A DNA stretch of 64,000 nt from Verrucomicrobiota bacterium (GTDB lineage Bacteria > Verrucomicrobiota > Verrucomicrobiia > Verrucomicrobiales > Verrucomicrobiaceae): NCBI GenBank assembly GCA_025360015.1, contig JANYCZ010000057.1, positions 62,001-126,000 on the forward strand, in the 5' to 3' direction. The position numbers were made by a program, and so were the translations under genes. Positions 11,501 to 22,300 of this stretch are shown piece after piece. The notes under the pieces are model-generated. The model ran no database searches. It worked only from the letters and a program-made list of their open reading frames with translations, and was not told the origin of the DNA. Numbering within the stretch: position 1 is the first letter of the stretch; every line of letters begins with the position of its first letter.

Positions 11501-12738
11501 CGCTGCCAGTGGCGGTCGCGCGGGATGAGCGCATCGAGGATGACCGCGCCAGCGTGATGCCCGGAGATCTAGCGGTGCTCATCGTTGAAGATGATCCGCA
11601 CTATGCGCGTGTGCTGCTGGGCCTGGCGCGTGACAAGGGCTTCAAAGGACTGGTGGCCACGCGCGGGCATGAGGCGCTGTCGCTTGCGCGGCAGTACCAC
11701 CCCACGGCGATCACGCTGGATATTTTCCTGCCGGACATGCTGGGGTGGACGGTGCTGAACAATCTCAAGCTCGCGCCGGAGACGCGGCACATTCCGGTGC
11801 AGATCATCACGCTGGAAGAGGAGCGCAGCCACGGGCTCTCGCGCGGGGCCTTCTCCTACTTGGTGAAGCCGGCGACGACGGAAGATCTGGAGAGCGCCTT
11901 TGACCGCATCAAGAGTTTCGTCGCGCCGCGCACCAAGCGGCTGCTGGTCGTGGAGGACAATGACACGGAGCGCATGAGCATCGTGGAACTGCTGGGCCAT
12001 GATGACATTGAGATCACCACGGTGGCGAGCGGTGAGGAGGCGTATAAGGCGCTGCTGGACCGGCACTTTGACTGCTGCGTGCTGGATCTGCGCCTGCCGG
12101 ACATGACGGGTTTTGACCTGCTGCACCGCATTCATGACGAGGCCAGCCTGCGCGACATCCCCGTCGTGGTCTTCACTGGGAAGGATTTGTCCAACGAGGA
12201 GGAAAGCCGCCTGCGCACCATGGCGAAAAGCATCGTGCTCAAAGACGTGCAGTCGCCAGAGCGGCTGCTGGATGAGACGGCGCTGTTCCTGCACCGGGTG
12301 ACGGCGGACCTGCCGGAAAGCAAGCAGCAAATGCTGCAGCGCCTGCACAGCACCAATGAAGTATTGCGCGCCCGCAAAGTGCTGATCGTGGATGACGACG
12401 CACGCAACATCTTCGCCCTCTCCACCGTGCTGGAAAACCAGGAGATGGAAATCCTCAGCGCCACCAACGGACGGCAGGCCATTGAACTGATCAAAGAGAG
12501 CGATGATCTGGCGATGGTACTGATGGACATCATGATGCCGGAGATGGACGGCTATGAGACGATGCGCGAAATCCGCAAGCAGCCGCAGTTCCGCCACCTG
12601 CCCATCCTGGCGCTGACGGCGAAGGCAATGAAGGGCGACCGTGAGAAATGCCTGGAGGCCGGAGCGAGCGACTACATCGCCAAACCTGTGAACACGGACC
12701 AGCTCCTCTCATTGCTCCGCGTCTGGCTGCATCGCTGA
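5569..12738 (+). CDS. Giant poly-HAMP hybrid histidine kinase (HAMPx15-GAF-HisKA-HATPase-RECx3)
   Basis: A soluble sensor kinase of about 2389 residues. After a basic N-terminus and one divergent HAMP-like unit come 14 HAMP units of exactly 92 residues (about 191-1478). Next are a GAF domain (about 1488-1640), a coiled coil rich in Gln/Glu, HisKA with SHELRTPL (His1726), an HATPase (about 1831-1957; N-box [18 protein letters not shown]), and three receivers with phosphoacceptors near Asp2051, Asp2173 and Asp2320. The repeat consensus ([15 protein letters not shown], then [11 protein letters not shown]) is that of fungal group III kinases such as Nik1/Os-1, which sense osmotic stress. No membrane segment is seen. 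The start at MAKTKN is preferred over ATG 5494 because the regulatory repeat b' lies between them. Three receivers imply branching or relay output. Confidence 0.92.
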   Translation: MAKTKNLPRAEAAVRAPVATPKREVKPANGKNKPAAGKVTNGNPENWELELLAAMLAFRKGEFTMRLPEGWTGVRGKIADAFNDVLGMSERRANEAARVSRVVGKEGRLRQRMAVTGMIGGWADEVQALNTLMDDLVRPTTEVTRAIGAVAKGDLGQSMAIEVDGRPLEGEFLHSAKLVNRMIDQLSVFTSEVTRVAREVGTEGKLGGQAQVKGVSGVWKDLTESVNQMAGNLTAQVRNIVDVTIAVAAGDLSKKITVDVRGEILQLKEAINTMVDQLRSFASEVTRVAREVGTEGRLGGQAVVPGVAGTWKDLTDSVNSMASNLTAQVRNIAAVTTAVARGDLSRKITVDVKGEILELKETINTMVDQLNAFSSEVTRVAREVGTEGKLGGQAEVSGVAGTWKDLTDSVNAMASNLTGQVRNIADVTTAVARGDLSRKITVDVKGEILELKNTINTMVDRLNSFASEVSRVAREVGTEGKLGGQAEVGGVAGTWKDLTDNVNSMASNLTGQVRNIADVATAIAKGDLSRKITVDVKGEILQLKETMNTMVDQLNAFASEVSRVAREVGTEGKLGGQAQVQGVAGTWKDLTDNVNFMANNLTDQVRNIADVATAIASGDLSRKITVDVKGEILELKNTLNTMVDRLNAFASEVSRVAREVGTEGKLGGQAEVGGVAGTWKDLTNNVNSMASNLTGQVRNIAEVATAVANGDLSKKITVDVKGEILELKNTLNTMVDQLNGFASEVSRVAREVGTEGKLGGQAQVRGVAGTWKDLTDNVNSMASNLTGQVRNIADVATAIAKGDLSRKITVDVKGEILQLKETMNTMVDQLNAFASEVSRVAREVGTEGKLGGQAQVPDVGGTWKDLTDNVNSMANSLTAQVRNIAEVTTAVARGDLSRKITVDVQGEILELKDTINTLVDQLNAFASEVSRVAREVGTEGKLGGQAQVSGVAGTWKDLTDNVNSMASNLTSQVRNIAEVTIAVANGDLSKQITVDVRGEILELKETINTMVEQLRSFASEVTRVAREVGTEGKLGGQAQVPGVAGTWKGLTDNVNSMASNLTGQVRNIADVATAIAKGDLSRKITVDVKGEILELKNTVNTMVDQLNGFASEVSRVAREVGTEGKLGGQAQVSGVAGTWKDLTDNVNSMASNLTGQVRNIAEVTIAVANGDLSRKITVDVRGEILQLKETINTMVEQLRSFASEVTRVAREVGTEGRLGVQAVVPGVAGTWKDLTDSVNAMGTNLTDQVRNIAEVTTAVARGDLSRKITVDVKGEILELKNTINTMVDQLNAFSSEVTRVAREVGTEGKLGGQAVVPGVAGTWKDLTDSVNVMAANLTDQVRGIVKVVTAVANGNLRQRLTVQAKGEVAALAETINNMTDTLATFADQVTNVAREVGVEGRLGGQANVPGAAGTWKDLTGNVNLLAANLTTQVRAIAEVATAVTKGDLTRSIQVETRGEVAELKDNINTMIDNLRVTTERNKEQDWLKTNLAKFTRMLQGQRDLYTVGQMLLSELAPLVDSQQGTVYQLTSGDDENPRLQRLAAYANAQDMPEQINLGDGLVGQCAQEKQRVLLTNVPKDYTPIHSSLGNTQPANVVVLPVLYEGQTKAVIELAAMHPFTDGHLNFLEQLTQSIGVVLNTIEATMRTEGLLQQSQQLTAELQSGQKELQQTNEELEQKAQELADQNAEVERKNKEIEQARRALEEKAAELALTSKYKSEFLANMSHELRTPLNSILILGQQLGENAVGNLNPKQVEFARNIHSAGSDLLNLINDILDLSKIESGTVSVDAEEISFISLRDSVERSFRHIAESKNLPFLLEFDSSLPHAFTSDSKRLQQIIKNLLSNAFKFTAAGQVRMNVKIAHEGWSPDHPSLNRAGAVIAMGITDTGIGIAPEKQRLIFEAFQQADAGTSRKYGGTGLGLAISRELASLLGGEIRLASTPNEGSTFTLYLPLVYFGPASATAPPAGMSRPRPSSIALPVAVARDERIEDDRASVMPGDLAVLIVEDDPHYARVLLGLARDKGFKGLVATRGHEALSLARQYHPTAITLDIFLPDMLGWTVLNNLKLAPETRHIPVQIITLEEERSHGLSRGAFSYLVKPATTEDLESAFDRIKSFVAPRTKRLLVVEDNDTERMSIVELLGHDDIEITTVASGEEAYKALLDRHFDCCVLDLRLPDMTGFDLLHRIHDEASLRDIPVVVFTGKDLSNEEESRLRTMAKSIVLKDVQSPERLLDETALFLHRVTADLPESKQQMLQRLHSTNEVLRARKVLIVDDDARNIFALSTVLENQEMEILSATNGRQAIELIKESDDLAMVLMDIMMPEMDGYETMREIRKQPQFRHLPILALTAKAMKGDREKCLEAGASDYIAKPVNTDQLLSLLRVWLHR
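6139..10002 (+). repeat. Fourteen in-frame tandem 276-bp HAMP-coding repeats
   Basis: Units begin at [11 protein letters not shown] (6139) and recur every 276 bp without any indel to the last at 9727, where the motif has become [11 protein letters not shown]. Protein units are mostly about 80-95% alike. Several pairs are almost identical in DNA, for example the segments starting near 7080 and 7912. The last two units (9451 and 9727) diverge most. The exact period argues for strong structural constraint plus unequal exchange or gene conversion. Copy number should be treated as sensitive to assembly error. Confidence 0.95.
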
Positions 12739-12749
12739 TCACCACTCTC

Positions 12750-14453
12750 ATGATTGCTCCCTCCATCATTCATCCCACGTCCGTCGCAGATCAGCCCGCC
12801 GTGCTGGTGGTGGACGATGATTCCAAAAATCTGATGGCCATCGAGAGCGTGCTCGACGGCACCAGCTACAAGCTGATCAAGGCGCAGACGGGTGCCGAAG
12901 CATTGATGGCGCTGATGAACGGTGATTTCGCGGCCATCGTGCTGGACATCCAGATGCCCGACATGAGCGGGATCGACCTGGCAAAAATGATCAAGGAGCG
13001 CAAACGGACGCAGCACATCCCGATTATCTTCCTTACAGCGCACTACCGCGAAGACGAGCATGCGGTGCTGGGTTACGATGTGGGGGCGGTGGATTATCTG
13101 ACGAAGCCGATCAGCCCCGCAGTGCTGCGCTCCAAGGTGAATGTCTTCGTTGAGCTGTTTGCGAAGACGCGTGCACTGGCGGAGATGAACCGGACCGCGC
13201 AGGCGGCGGAGGAGGCGCTGCGCATTGCCAATGTGGAGCTGGCCGCGCGCAATGAAGCGCTGGAGCGCGAAGCAGAGGAGCGTGAGCGCCGCATCCGTGC
13301 GGAATCCGCGCAGGCGGAGGCCGAGGAGGCAAACGCCGCGAAGGACCGCTTTCTGGCGATGCTGTCGCATGAGCTGCGCACGCCGCTCTCACCCATCGTG
13401 CATGCGGTGACCTTGATCGAGGAGATCGAATGTCCGGAGTCGATCCGTGAGCACATCGCCACCATCCGGCGCAATGTGCGGCTGGAAGCGCGACTGATCG
13501 ACGACCTGCTCGATCTGGCGCGCATTCGCAATGGCAAACTGCGGCTGGAATTGCAGCCGGTGGATGTGCACGAGGTGCTGCGGCATGCGCTGGACATTTG
13601 CCATGCAGATCTTGCGGCGAGGCGTATCCGGGTGGTGGAAAAGCTGGAGGCTCCGGACCCGCATGTGCGCGGCGACTTCGCGCGTCTGCAGCAGGTGATC
13701 TGGAACCTGCTGACGAACGCGGCCAAGTTCAGCCCCGAGGGCAGCACCATTGAAGTGCGCACCTTTGCAATCACGCCTGGTGGGCTGATCGGGATCGAGA
13801 TTACAGACCATGGGATCGGCATTGTGAGCGAGAAGCTGGACCGCATCTTTGACGCCTTCGAGCAGGCTTCGCGTCATTCACGTGCTGGACTGGGCCTGGG
13901 GCTGGCCATCTGCAAGGCTCTGGTTCAGATGCACAGCGGTCAAATCGTCGCCCATAGCGAAGGCCCCAATCGCGGGGCCAAGTTTATCATTCGCCTGCCG
14001 AGTGCAGCAGTTCCGTCGCAACCCAATGAGACGCACAGCCACGAGCTGGCGCCGCCTGCGGGGCTGCGGCTGCTGGTGGTGGAGGACCACCACGACACGT
14101 TGACCACGCTGGAGCGGCTGCTGGTTCGGCGCGGTTATGTGGTGCGCACCGCCTCCAGCATCGCCGAATGCCTGGAGGTCGTGCGCGAGTATGAATTTGA
14201 TGTGCTGGTTTCGGACATTGGACTGCCCGACGGGCGCGGCACCGAACTGCTGGAACAACTGGAAATGGTGCTCGGGAAGCTGCCGCCCGCCATTGCAATG
14301 AGCGGCTTTGGCATGGACGAGGACATCGAGCGCAGCCGGCATGTGGGCTTTGCCGAGCACCTGACCAAACCGGTTGAATTTCCCGCCCTGCAGCAGGCGA
14401 TTGCGCGCCTTTCAATCCCCGCATCCGCCGGAGCGGCCAGTGACGATGGCTAA
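12750..14453 (+). CDS. Hybrid histidine kinase (REC-coiled coil-HisKA-HATPase-REC)
   Basis: A 567-residue soluble protein starting 11 bp after the giant kinase, so probably in the same operon. The first receiver (about 17-135) has VVDDDSKN and phosphoacceptor Asp66 in VLDIQMPD. An alanine/glutamate-rich coiled coil (about 140-195) leads to HisKA with [10 protein letters not shown] (His207). The HATPase follows (about 310-425; NLLTNAAKF, GLGLGLAI). The C-terminal receiver has VSDIGLPDG with Asp489. An upstream in-frame ATG at 12648 would overlap the previous gene by 90 bp and is less likely. The C-terminal receiver type (SDxGLPDG, later SGFGMDEDI) recurs in four other kinases here. Confidence 0.92.
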   Translation: MIAPSIIHPTSVADQPAVLVVDDDSKNLMAIESVLDGTSYKLIKAQTGAEALMALMNGDFAAIVLDIQMPDMSGIDLAKMIKERKRTQHIPIIFLTAHYREDEHAVLGYDVGAVDYLTKPISPAVLRSKVNVFVELFAKTRALAEMNRTAQAAEEALRIANVELAARNEALEREAEERERRIRAESAQAEAEEANAAKDRFLAMLSHELRTPLSPIVHAVTLIEEIECPESIREHIATIRRNVRLEARLIDDLLDLARIRNGKLRLELQPVDVHEVLRHALDICHADLAARRIRVVEKLEAPDPHVRGDFARLQQVIWNLLTNAAKFSPEGSTIEVRTFAITPGGLIGIEITDHGIGIVSEKLDRIFDAFEQASRHSRAGLGLGLAICKALVQMHSGQIVAHSEGPNRGAKFIIRLPSAAVPSQPNETHSHELAPPAGLRLLVVEDHHDTLTTLERLLVRRGYVVRTASSIAECLEVVREYEFDVLVSDIGLPDGRGTELLEQLEMVLGKLPPAIAMSGFGMDEDIERSRHVGFAEHLTKPVEFPALQQAIARLSIPASAGAASDDG

Positions 14454-14471
14454 TTGCATCTGCAGACAAAC

Positions 14472-16217
14472 ATGAAACGGAAAAAATACACTGCACCCGA
14501 GGACGTCACCCTGCCAAAAACTCCGACCGGCATCGAAGGTCTGGACGAAATCACCGGAGGCGGACTGCCCACCGGCCGCCCAACGCTGATCTGCGGCGGC
14601 GCAGGCTGCGGCAAGACGCTGCTGGCCATGGAATTTTTGATGCGGGGCGCCATGCTGTATGACGAGCCGGGAGTGTACATGATGTTTGAAGAGAGCGCTG
14701 CGGAACTGGCAGCCAACGTGCGCTCGCTCGGCTTCAAGGTAGAAGCGCTGGTGGCGCGGAAAAAGATCGTGCTGGATCATGTCCACATCGAACGGAATGA
14801 ATTTGAGGAAACCGGCGAATACAATCTGGACGGGCTCTTCATCCGCCTGGGGCATGCCATTGACTCCATTGGTGCGAAGCGGGTGGTGCTGGACACCCTC
14901 GAGGCGCTCTTCTCCGGGCTGCCGAATCATTCCGTGCTGCGCGCCGAACTGCGCCGCCTGTTCCGATGGCTGAAAGACCGGGGAGTGACGGCGATCGTCA
15001 CCGGGGAACGCGGAGAAGCGGGGCTGACCCGGTACGGGCTGGAGGAATATGTGGCGGACTGCGTGATCGTTCTCGACCATCGTGTGGAGGGGCAGATTTC
15101 CACCCGGCGGCTGCGCGTGCTGAAGTATCGCGGCACGACGCATGGGATGAATGAGTATCCCTTCATCATCACTGCGAATGGCATCTCAGTGATGCCCATC
15201 ACCTCGCTGCGGCTGGACCACCCGGCCGGTGTGCAGCGTGTCTCCACCGGCGTGCCGCGTCTGGATGAGATGCTCGGCGGCAAAGGGGTGTTTCGCGGCA
15301 GCAGCGTGCTGGTCTCCGGCTCCCCCGGCACGGGCAAGAGCAGCCTTGCCGCCAAGTTTGTGGAAACCGCCTGCCGCCGGGGGGAGCGCGCCCTGCTGTT
15401 TGCCTATGAGGAATCTGCCACGCAGATCATGAGAAACATGAGGTCCATCGGAATTGATCTGGAGACGTGGGTGAAGAAGGGGCTGCTGGAGATCCATGCG
15501 TCACGCCCCACGCTGCAGGGGCTGGAGCAGCATCTGGTGATGATGCATGACATGGTGTGCGCCTTCCGCCCCGCCGTGGTCGCGGTGGATCCCATCAGCA
15601 ATCTGACACTGGAAGACACCGAGGCGGCGGTGAAGCCCACGCTCATGCGGCTGATCGACTTTTTGAAGCAGAAGCAGGTCACCGCCGTGTTCACCAGTCT
15701 GACGAGCGGGAGCGGGGCCGCGTCTTCACCGGAAGATTCGCAAGTGGGCGTCTCCTCCCTCATGGATGTGTGGCTGCTGATGCGCAATAATGAGTTCAAC
15801 GGTGAGCGCAACCGCACGCTGTACGTGCTGAAGGCACGGGGCATGCATCATTCCAACCAAGTGCGGGAATTCGTGCTCACAGCTGCGGGGATCGACCTGC
15901 TGGATGTCTGCGTGCTGGACGACCGCGTGCTCACGGGCAGTGCGCGTGCGACGCAGGAGGCTCATCTGGCCGCTGCCGCAGAGCTGCGTGGGCAGGGCCA
16001 CCAGCACAGGCAACGGCAGCTTGCCAGCAAGCGCAAGGCGGTGGATGCCAAGATCGCCGCGATGCGGGCCGAGGTGGATGCGGAAGAGGAGGAGATGAAC
16101 CTCGCCATCAAACAGGAGCTTATGCAGGAAAACACGATGCGGCAAAACGCCACGTCCATGGCGGCCTCGCGCGGCGAACTCGGAAACAAACACAACCTTT
16201 CGCAGGGAAAACCATGA
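14472..16217 (+). CDS. kaiC: KaiC-like double RecA-domain ATPase
   Basis: A 581-residue protein with tandem KaiC/RadA ATPase domains. CI has Walker A GGAGCGKT (Lys48), the double glutamate in FEES and Walker [12 protein letters not shown] has GSPGTGKSS (Lys289), YEES and Walker B VVAVDP. Where KaiC carries its autophosphorylated Ser-Thr pair, this protein has Ser428-Ser429 in GVSSLMD. The C-terminus is not the short KaiA-binding tail but about 100 residues of charged Ala/Glu/Gln-rich helix. ATG 14472 is chosen over a TTG at 14454. The stop overlaps the first kaiB start by 4 bp (ATGA), indicating translational coupling. KaiC forms hexamers and sets phase or signals to kinases in cyanobacteria; no KaiA is present here. 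Confidence 0.93.
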   Translation: MKRKKYTAPEDVTLPKTPTGIEGLDEITGGGLPTGRPTLICGGAGCGKTLLAMEFLMRGAMLYDEPGVYMMFEESAAELAANVRSLGFKVEALVARKKIVLDHVHIERNEFEETGEYNLDGLFIRLGHAIDSIGAKRVVLDTLEALFSGLPNHSVLRAELRRLFRWLKDRGVTAIVTGERGEAGLTRYGLEEYVADCVIVLDHRVEGQISTRRLRVLKYRGTTHGMNEYPFIITANGISVMPITSLRLDHPAGVQRVSTGVPRLDEMLGGKGVFRGSSVLVSGSPGTGKSSLAAKFVETACRRGERALLFAYEESATQIMRNMRSIGIDLETWVKKGLLEIHASRPTLQGLEQHLVMMHDMVCAFRPAVVAVDPISNLTLEDTEAAVKPTLMRLIDFLKQKQVTAVFTSLTSGSGAASSPEDSQVGVSSLMDVWLLMRNNEFNGERNRTLYVLKARGMHHSNQVREFVLTAAGIDLLDVCVLDDRVLTGSARATQEAHLAAAAELRGQGHQHRQRQLASKRKAVDAKIAAMRAEVDAEEEEMNLAIKQELMQENTMRQNATSMAASRGELGNKHNLSQGKP

Positions 16218-16546
16218 GCCGCCCCCCATCCCACTTGAAACCTCCGGTCGCCGCCTTTGAACTGCGGCTGTATGTGGCCGGGCAGACCAGCAAGTCACTG
16301 ACCGCGCTGACCAATCTCCGGCATTTGTGTGAAAACCACCTGGCCGGGCAGTACAGCATTGAGGTCATTGACCTGCTGAAGACCCCGCAGCTCGCCGCCG
16401 GGGACCAGATCCTGGCCGTGCCCACGCTGGTGCGCCGCCTGCCGGAGCCGATCAAAAAAATCATTGGCGATCTGTCCAGCGAAGAGCGCTTTCTGGTGGG
16501 GCTCGACGTGCAGCCCGCGAAACCCCTGAAGCCTGCCGGCGAATGA
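16214..16546 (+). CDS. kaiB: KaiB-like protein, copy 1
   Basis: A 110-residue thioredoxin-fold protein. It has the KaiB pattern [32 protein letters not shown] and KIIGDLS..ER near residues 18-100. KaiB binds the CI ring of KaiC after a fold switch and displaces output kinases. It overlaps kaiC by 4 bp at the start and the second kaiB by 4 bp at the end. A Pro-rich tail of about 10 residues follows the conserved core. Confidence 0.95.
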   Translation: MSRPPSHLKPPVAAFELRLYVAGQTSKSLTALTNLRHLCENHLAGQYSIEVIDLLKTPQLAAGDQILAVPTLVRRLPEPIKKIIGDLSSEERFLVGLDVQPAKPLKPAGE

Positions 16547-16911
16547 AAAAGAAGCCGCCCATGTCAGACAACGTCCAGGCTTTCCTGGACGGTGCCACCG
16601 CAGCTGCTGACGAGGAGCGCTACGTGCTGCGGCTTTACGTCACCGGGCATACGCCGCTCTCCACCAAGGCCATCGTGCGCATCCGCAAGATTTGTGAAGA
16701 GCATCTGAAGGGGCGCTATGATCTGGAAGTCATGGACATTTCGCAGAATCCGAAGCTGGCCGCCAGTGAGCAGATCATCGCCGCGCCGACGTTGATCAAA
16801 AAACTGCCTCTGCCGCTGCGCCGCTTCATTGGGGACATGTCGCAGACGGAGCGTATCCTGTTGGGACTGGACCTGCAGAAAACGGAGAAATCACCACCTC
16901 CGCAGTCATGA
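16543..16911 (+). CDS. kaiB: KaiB-like protein, copy 2
   Basis: A 122-residue paralogue of the preceding gene, with [34 protein letters not shown] and [11 protein letters not shown]. The ATG at 16543 overlaps the end of copy 1, though a second ATG at 16561 is also possible. The gene ends in a 4-bp overlap with the next PAS kinase. The unbroken chain kaiC-kaiB-kaiB-kinase makes a shared transcript and shared pathway likely. The two KaiB proteins differ enough (about 40-45% by eye) to have separate partners. Confidence 0.94.
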   Translation: MKKKPPMSDNVQAFLDGATAAADEERYVLRLYVTGHTPLSTKAIVRIRKICEEHLKGRYDLEVMDISQNPKLAASEQIIAAPTLIKKLPLPLRRFIGDMSQTERILLGLDLQKTEKSPPPQS

Positions 16912-19373
16912 GTCCAGAGTCCAGCCACGTTTCAAGTCCAGCGATGGAAGTCGAGCAGCTTCGAGCAGCCAATGAGGAACTGCGCGGCCGCCTGGAGGAG
17001 GCGGAGGAGACTTTGCGTGCCATCCGCAGGGGGGAGGTGGATGCGCTGGTGGTCGAGGGCCCGGCGGGTACGCAGATTTTCACGCTGCAAGGTACGGAGG
17101 CGGAATCCAACCAGTTTCGCGGAGACATCCTTTCCCAGATCAGTGATGCCGTCGTCGCGATGGATGGGGAACAGCATGTGACCTATCTCAATGCCGCCGC
17201 TGAAAAGCAATACGGCATCGCTGCCTCTGAGGCGCTTGGCCTCAATGTGAATGAGCTGTGGACCACGCAGTGGAGCAGTCCGGAAGCAGAAGCGGCTGCG
17301 GCCGCCGCGCTCCAGGAGCTGGGAGGCTGGCGGGGCGAGAGCATCCACGTCAAACTCAACGGTGAAAAAATCCACGTCGAATCCGCTGTGAGCCTCCTGC
17401 GAGATGTCAGCGGCCAGGACATCGGCTGGCTGGCGACCATTCGTGACATCACGGACCGCAAGAGAAGCGATGAGCGGCTGGTGGAACAGACTCGTCTGCT
17501 GGACTTGAGTTTCGACGCCATCTTTGTGCGCGATGCGCAAAACCGCATCACCTACTGGAGCCCCGGAGCCGAGAAGGCCTACGGTTTTACGCGGGAGGAG
17601 GCCATGGGCCAGCTGAGGCATGAGCTGCTGCTGACGGACTCGCCACAGCCGATGGAGCAGATCATGGAGCGGCTGCACCGCGACGGACGCTGGGTCGGTG
17701 AGCTGAAGCACATGCGGAAAGACGGCTCTGTCATCATCGACAATACGAGGTGGGTGCTGGATCGCGATGCGCAGGGCCGCCCCGCTTCCATTCTGGAAAC
17801 AAACACGGATGTGACCGAGCGCCGCCGCGCCGAGGCCGCCCTCCGTGCGAGCGAGGAAAAATATCGCAGTCTGATTCAATCTCTCCCGGCGGCTGTTTAC
17901 ACCTGTGATCGTGAGGGGTATGTGCAGCTCTACAATGCAGCAGCGGTCGAACTCTGGGGACGCGAGCCGGAGATAGGCAAAGATTTGTGGTGCGGCTCCT
18001 GGCGCATCTACAGTCTGAACGGAGCGCCGCTGGAGCTCATTCGCTGCCCCATGGCGCGGACGCTGCATGATGGCAAGGCGGTGCGGGGTGAGGAAATCAT
18101 CATCGAGCGACCTGATGGCAGCCGGCGGCATGTGTTGCCTTATCCAGATCTGATCTTTGATGCCGAGGGCCGGATGACCGGCGCGGTGAACATGCTGCTG
18201 GACATCACAGAACGAAAACGCAACGAGATGCTGCTGCGCGAGGCCAAAGATACAGCGGAACTTGCGAGCCAGAGCAAGGACCGTTTCCTCGCCGTCCTCA
18301 GCCACGAGCTGCGCACACCGCTGACCCCGGTGCTGCTTGCGGTGGCAGCGTTGGAGCACGACGCCGATCTGCGGCCCGAGATCCGTGAGGACCTCAGGAT
18401 GATCAAACGGAACATCGAGCTGGAAACCAAGCTCATCGACGATCTGCTGGATCTCAGCCGCATCACCAGCGGGAAGCTGGCCCTGGACATTGAAGCGGTG
18501 GACATCAACACCATCGTGCGCCAGGTATGCAGCATCTGCGCGCCTCAGTTGCACGAGCACGGGGTCTTTCTGGAGGCCGAGCTCGATGAAGGCGCAGGGA
18601 TGGTCGCCGCAGATCCCGCGCGGCTGCAGCAGGTGCTGTGGAATGTGGTGAAGAACGCCATCAAGTTCACTCCCGAAAGAGGAGTCATCCAGCTGAGCAC
18701 GGTATGTCGCAATGACGGCTACTGCGAGGTGCGGGTGCAGGATCATGGCATAGGTATCCCGGCGGAAAGCCTGCCGCATGTGTTCAATGCGTTTGAGCAG
18801 GGGGGCACGAATATTACGCGGCAGTTCGGCGGTCTGGGGCTTGGACTGGCGATCAGCAAGGCGCTGATGGAACTGCACCATGGAGTGATACGCGCGGAGA
18901 GCGCCGGTGTGGGGCAGGGAGCGACGTTCATCATTGAACTGCCATCCAAGTCCATGACGAAGACAGCGAAGATCCGGCTGACGGCGCCACCTGCCAGCAC
19001 GAAGCTGCCGCCGCTGAAGCTGCTTCTGGTGGAGGACAATGCAGACACGGCGCATATCCTGAGCCGTCAGCTGGGCAGAGCGGGGGTCACGGTGGCGCAG
19101 GCGGCGGATGTGAGCAGCGCCATCCAGCTGGTGGAGCATGAATCGTTTGACCTGCTGGTGAGCGATCTCGGGCTGCCGGACGGCAGCGGATATGACGTGA
19201 TGCGCCGCGTGCGTACAGTGCACGGCATCCCTGGCATCGCCATGAGCGGTTATGGCATGGAGGAGGACATGCGCCGGAGCCGTGAAGCAGGCTTTGCCGA
19301 GCATCTGGTGAAGCCGATTGATCTGCGTGAACTCATCGCCGCCATTCGACGTTTGACCGTGAATCGTGTCTAG
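16908..19373 (+). CDS. PAS hybrid histidine kinase coupled to the kai genes (PASx3-HisKA-HATPase-REC)
   Basis: A soluble 821-residue kinase. A short N-terminal coiled coil precedes three PAS domains (about 70-185, 195-305, 320-440), each ending in a DIT[DE]RK-like linker. HisKA contains [13 protein letters not shown] with His466. The HATPase (about 560-680) has NVVKNAIKF and GLGLGLAISK. The C-terminal receiver has phosphoacceptor Asp753 in VSDLGLPDG. The ATG overlaps the second kaiB (ATGA), so this is the best candidate for the Kai output kinase, the role SasA has in cyanobacteria, although it lacks SasA's KaiB-like sensor. Its last ~390 residues are nearly duplicated in the next gene. Confidence 0.93.
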   Translation: MSPESSHVSSPAMEVEQLRAANEELRGRLEEAEETLRAIRRGEVDALVVEGPAGTQIFTLQGTEAESNQFRGDILSQISDAVVAMDGEQHVTYLNAAAEKQYGIAASEALGLNVNELWTTQWSSPEAEAAAAAALQELGGWRGESIHVKLNGEKIHVESAVSLLRDVSGQDIGWLATIRDITDRKRSDERLVEQTRLLDLSFDAIFVRDAQNRITYWSPGAEKAYGFTREEAMGQLRHELLLTDSPQPMEQIMERLHRDGRWVGELKHMRKDGSVIIDNTRWVLDRDAQGRPASILETNTDVTERRRAEAALRASEEKYRSLIQSLPAAVYTCDREGYVQLYNAAAVELWGREPEIGKDLWCGSWRIYSLNGAPLELIRCPMARTLHDGKAVRGEEIIIERPDGSRRHVLPYPDLIFDAEGRMTGAVNMLLDITERKRNEMLLREAKDTAELASQSKDRFLAVLSHELRTPLTPVLLAVAALEHDADLRPEIREDLRMIKRNIELETKLIDDLLDLSRITSGKLALDIEAVDINTIVRQVCSICAPQLHEHGVFLEAELDEGAGMVAADPARLQQVLWNVVKNAIKFTPERGVIQLSTVCRNDGYCEVRVQDHGIGIPAESLPHVFNAFEQGGTNITRQFGGLGLGLAISKALMELHHGVIRAESAGVGQGATFIIELPSKSMTKTAKIRLTAPPASTKLPPLKLLLVEDNADTAHILSRQLGRAGVTVAQAADVSSAIQLVEHESFDLLVSDLGLPDGSGYDVMRRVRTVHGIPGIAMSGYGMEEDMRRSREAGFAEHLVKPIDLRELIAAIRRLTVNRV

Positions 19374-19389
19374 TCGTAATTTGCAAAGC

Positions 19390-22300
19390 ATGAACCCTGC
19401 ACCCGCAAACAATTCTCCCCTCAACTTCCTCTCGGGTGGCGGCGAGATGGCGCGGCGCATACGAGAGTTTGACTGGGCACAGCATCCGCTGGGACCACCG
19501 AAAAACTGGCCGAACAGCCTGAAGGTCGTCGTGCACCTCATGCTCAGTTCAAGTTTCGCGATGTGGATGGGATGGGGCCCGGAATTCTACTTTTTCTGCA
19601 ATGATGCTTATCTACCCACCCTGGGTATCAAGCGTGACAACATACTGGGACTGTCCGCGAAGAAAGTCTGGGAAGAGATCTGGGATGATGTCGGCCCACG
19701 AGCCGAATCTGTGGTGCGGACGGGGGAGGCCACGTGGGATGAATCGCTGCTGCTGTTTCTGGAACGCAGCGGCTTTGCCGAAGAAACCTACCACACTTTT
19801 TCCTACAGTCCGATCTCGGATGATGACGGCTCCATTGGCGGCATGCTTTGTGTGGTGACGGAGGAAACGGAGCGCGTCATCGGTGGGAGGCGGCTGGCAC
19901 TGCTGCGCGATCTTGGCTCCGATCTGGCGATGATGAAATCCGAGGAGGATGTTTGTCGTGCTGTCGCCACCCGGCTGAGGGAGCGCCCGCAGGATCTGCC
20001 TTTTGCGCTCATCTATCTGCGGACGGCGGATGGCAAGGCAGCCCACCTCGCATCCGCACATGGTGTGGTGCAAGGAAGCTCGCTGGCCCCGGAAATCGTC
20101 CAGGGAGAAAGTGGTGAAGCATGGCCGATGGTCGATGTTTTCAACCAAAGCTCGTCCGTGCTGGTGACGGATTTAAGCGGGTATTTGGACAGTCTGCCTG
20201 CCACGCCGTGGGGACAGAAGCCGCGCAGCGCACTGGTGGTGCCCCTAGCGCAGCAAGGACAGGAGCAGCCTGCGGGATTTTTGATCGCAGGCCTGAATTC
20301 CTACCGGCCCCTTGATGAGGCGTATCGTGGCTTTCTCGATCTGCTGGCCGGACAGATCGCCGCAGGACTGGCCTCGGCGCGCGCTTATGAGGCCGAGCGG
20401 AAACGTGCAGCGGCGCTGGAGGAAATCGACCGGGCCAAGACGGCCTTCTTCAGCAATGTCAGCCACGAGTTCCGCACGCCGCTGACGCTGATGCTGGGGC
20501 CGCTGGCGGAACTGGTGGAAAATAAAAATGCAGGACTTCCCGCTGCTGAACACGGCCTCGTGTCCGTCGCGCATCGAAACGGCATGCGTTTGCTGAAGCT
20601 GGTCAATTCGTTGCTCGACTTTTCGCGGATGGAAGCCGGGCGTATGAAGGCACACTTTGAGCCGACTGATTTCGCCGCCTACACCGCGGAACTGGCCAGC
20701 TCCTTCCGGTCTGCCATGGAGAAGGCGGGACTCGATTTCGTGGTTGAATGTCCGGCGCTGTCGGAGCCAGTGTACCTGGACCATGAGATGTGGGAAAAGG
20801 TGGTGCTCAACCTCCTCTCGAATGCTTTCAAGTTCACGCTTCAGGGAGAAGTCCGCATTAAAGTCCGTGAGCTGGAGGAAGCATTCGAAATGACGGTGAG
20901 TGACACCGGCGCGGGCATTCCAGAGGATGCCAGGCCGCAACTGTTTGAACGCTTTTACCGGGTGCAGGGCGTGGAGGCACGCACGCATGAAGGCAGCGGC
21001 ATCGGGCTGGCCTTGGTGCATGAACTTGTCAAAACCCATGGCGGTACCGTGCGGGTGGAGAGTGAAGTCGGCCGCGGCAGCTCGTTCATTGTTACATTGC
21101 CACGCGGCCTCGCCCACCTGCCACCGGAGCAATGTGCCGCCGCACCGGCGAGGCAGGTCACTGGCCACCAAGCAAAGGCGTTCATCAGCGAGGCGCTGCG
21201 CTGGCTGCCAGACCAAGCAGGTGCCGACACCTTGCCCCCAGATGGAACGAAGGAGGAGGACGCCACGCTGCGCCCGCGCATCATCCTGGCCGATGACAAC
21301 GCGGACATGCGCGAATACATTTCGAGGCTGCTGGCAGAGCGCTACGAAGTCATCTCCGTGGCGGACGGTCAGGCGGCGTTGGATGCCGCGCGAGGGATGC
21401 GGCCCGATCTTGTGCTTTCAGACGTCATGATGCCGCGCCTTGACGGCTTTGGCCTGCTGAGGCAGATGCGGGCTGATCCTGAACTGCAATCCGTGCCAGT
21501 CATTGTGCTTTCCGCCCGTGCAGGAGAGGAGGCACGCGTGGCAGGTCTGGAGGCTGGGGCGGATGATTACCTGATCAAGCCCTTTCATGCGCGGGAGCTT
21601 CTAGCCAAAGTGAACAGCACGCTCATGCTGGCGCGCATTCGTACGGAGGCGGCCTCGCGAGAGGCAGCACTACGAGAGGAGCGCACCGAAATTCTGGAAG
21701 GCATGAACATTGCCTTCGTGGCTCTGGATGCGGACTACCGAATCATCTACCTGAACAACGAAGCCGGGAGACTGCATGGTCTCGTGCCAGAGCAGTATGT
21801 GGGGCGCAATCACTGGGAGGCGTTTTCCGACACTCTGGGAACTACTCTCGAAGCCAATTACCGGCGAGCCATGGAGGAGCGGGTTGCAGTGCGTTTTGAA
21901 TATTTTTATGAAAACTGGGGACAATGGTTTGAACTCAATGCCTATCCCATCAGCGGCGGAAGACTGGGAGTTTTTTTCCGAGACATCACCGAACGGAAGA
22001 AAAATGAAACCCTGCTGCGTGAAGCCAAGGAGGGCGCGGAACTCGCGAACCAGAGCAAGGACCGCTTCCTGGCCGTTCTCAGCCACGAACTGCGCACACC
22101 GCTGACGCCAGTGCTTCTTGCCGTGGGGGCGATGGAACATGAGCCCGGCCTGCGACCTGAAGTGCGTGAAGACCTGGTGATGATCAAGCGTAACATCGAA
22201 CTGGAAACCAAGCTGATTGACGACTTGCTTGATCTCAGCCGAATCACCAGCGGCAAGCTGGCGCTGTTCATCAATGCGGTCGATCTCAACGAGGTTGTGA

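Noticed and set aside
16932..19541. An 869-codon minus-strand open frame opposite the PAS kinase
   Set aside because: It is a GC-driven antisense shadow of a clearly conserved kinase. Composition is Gln/His/Arg-rich and no domain is recognisable.
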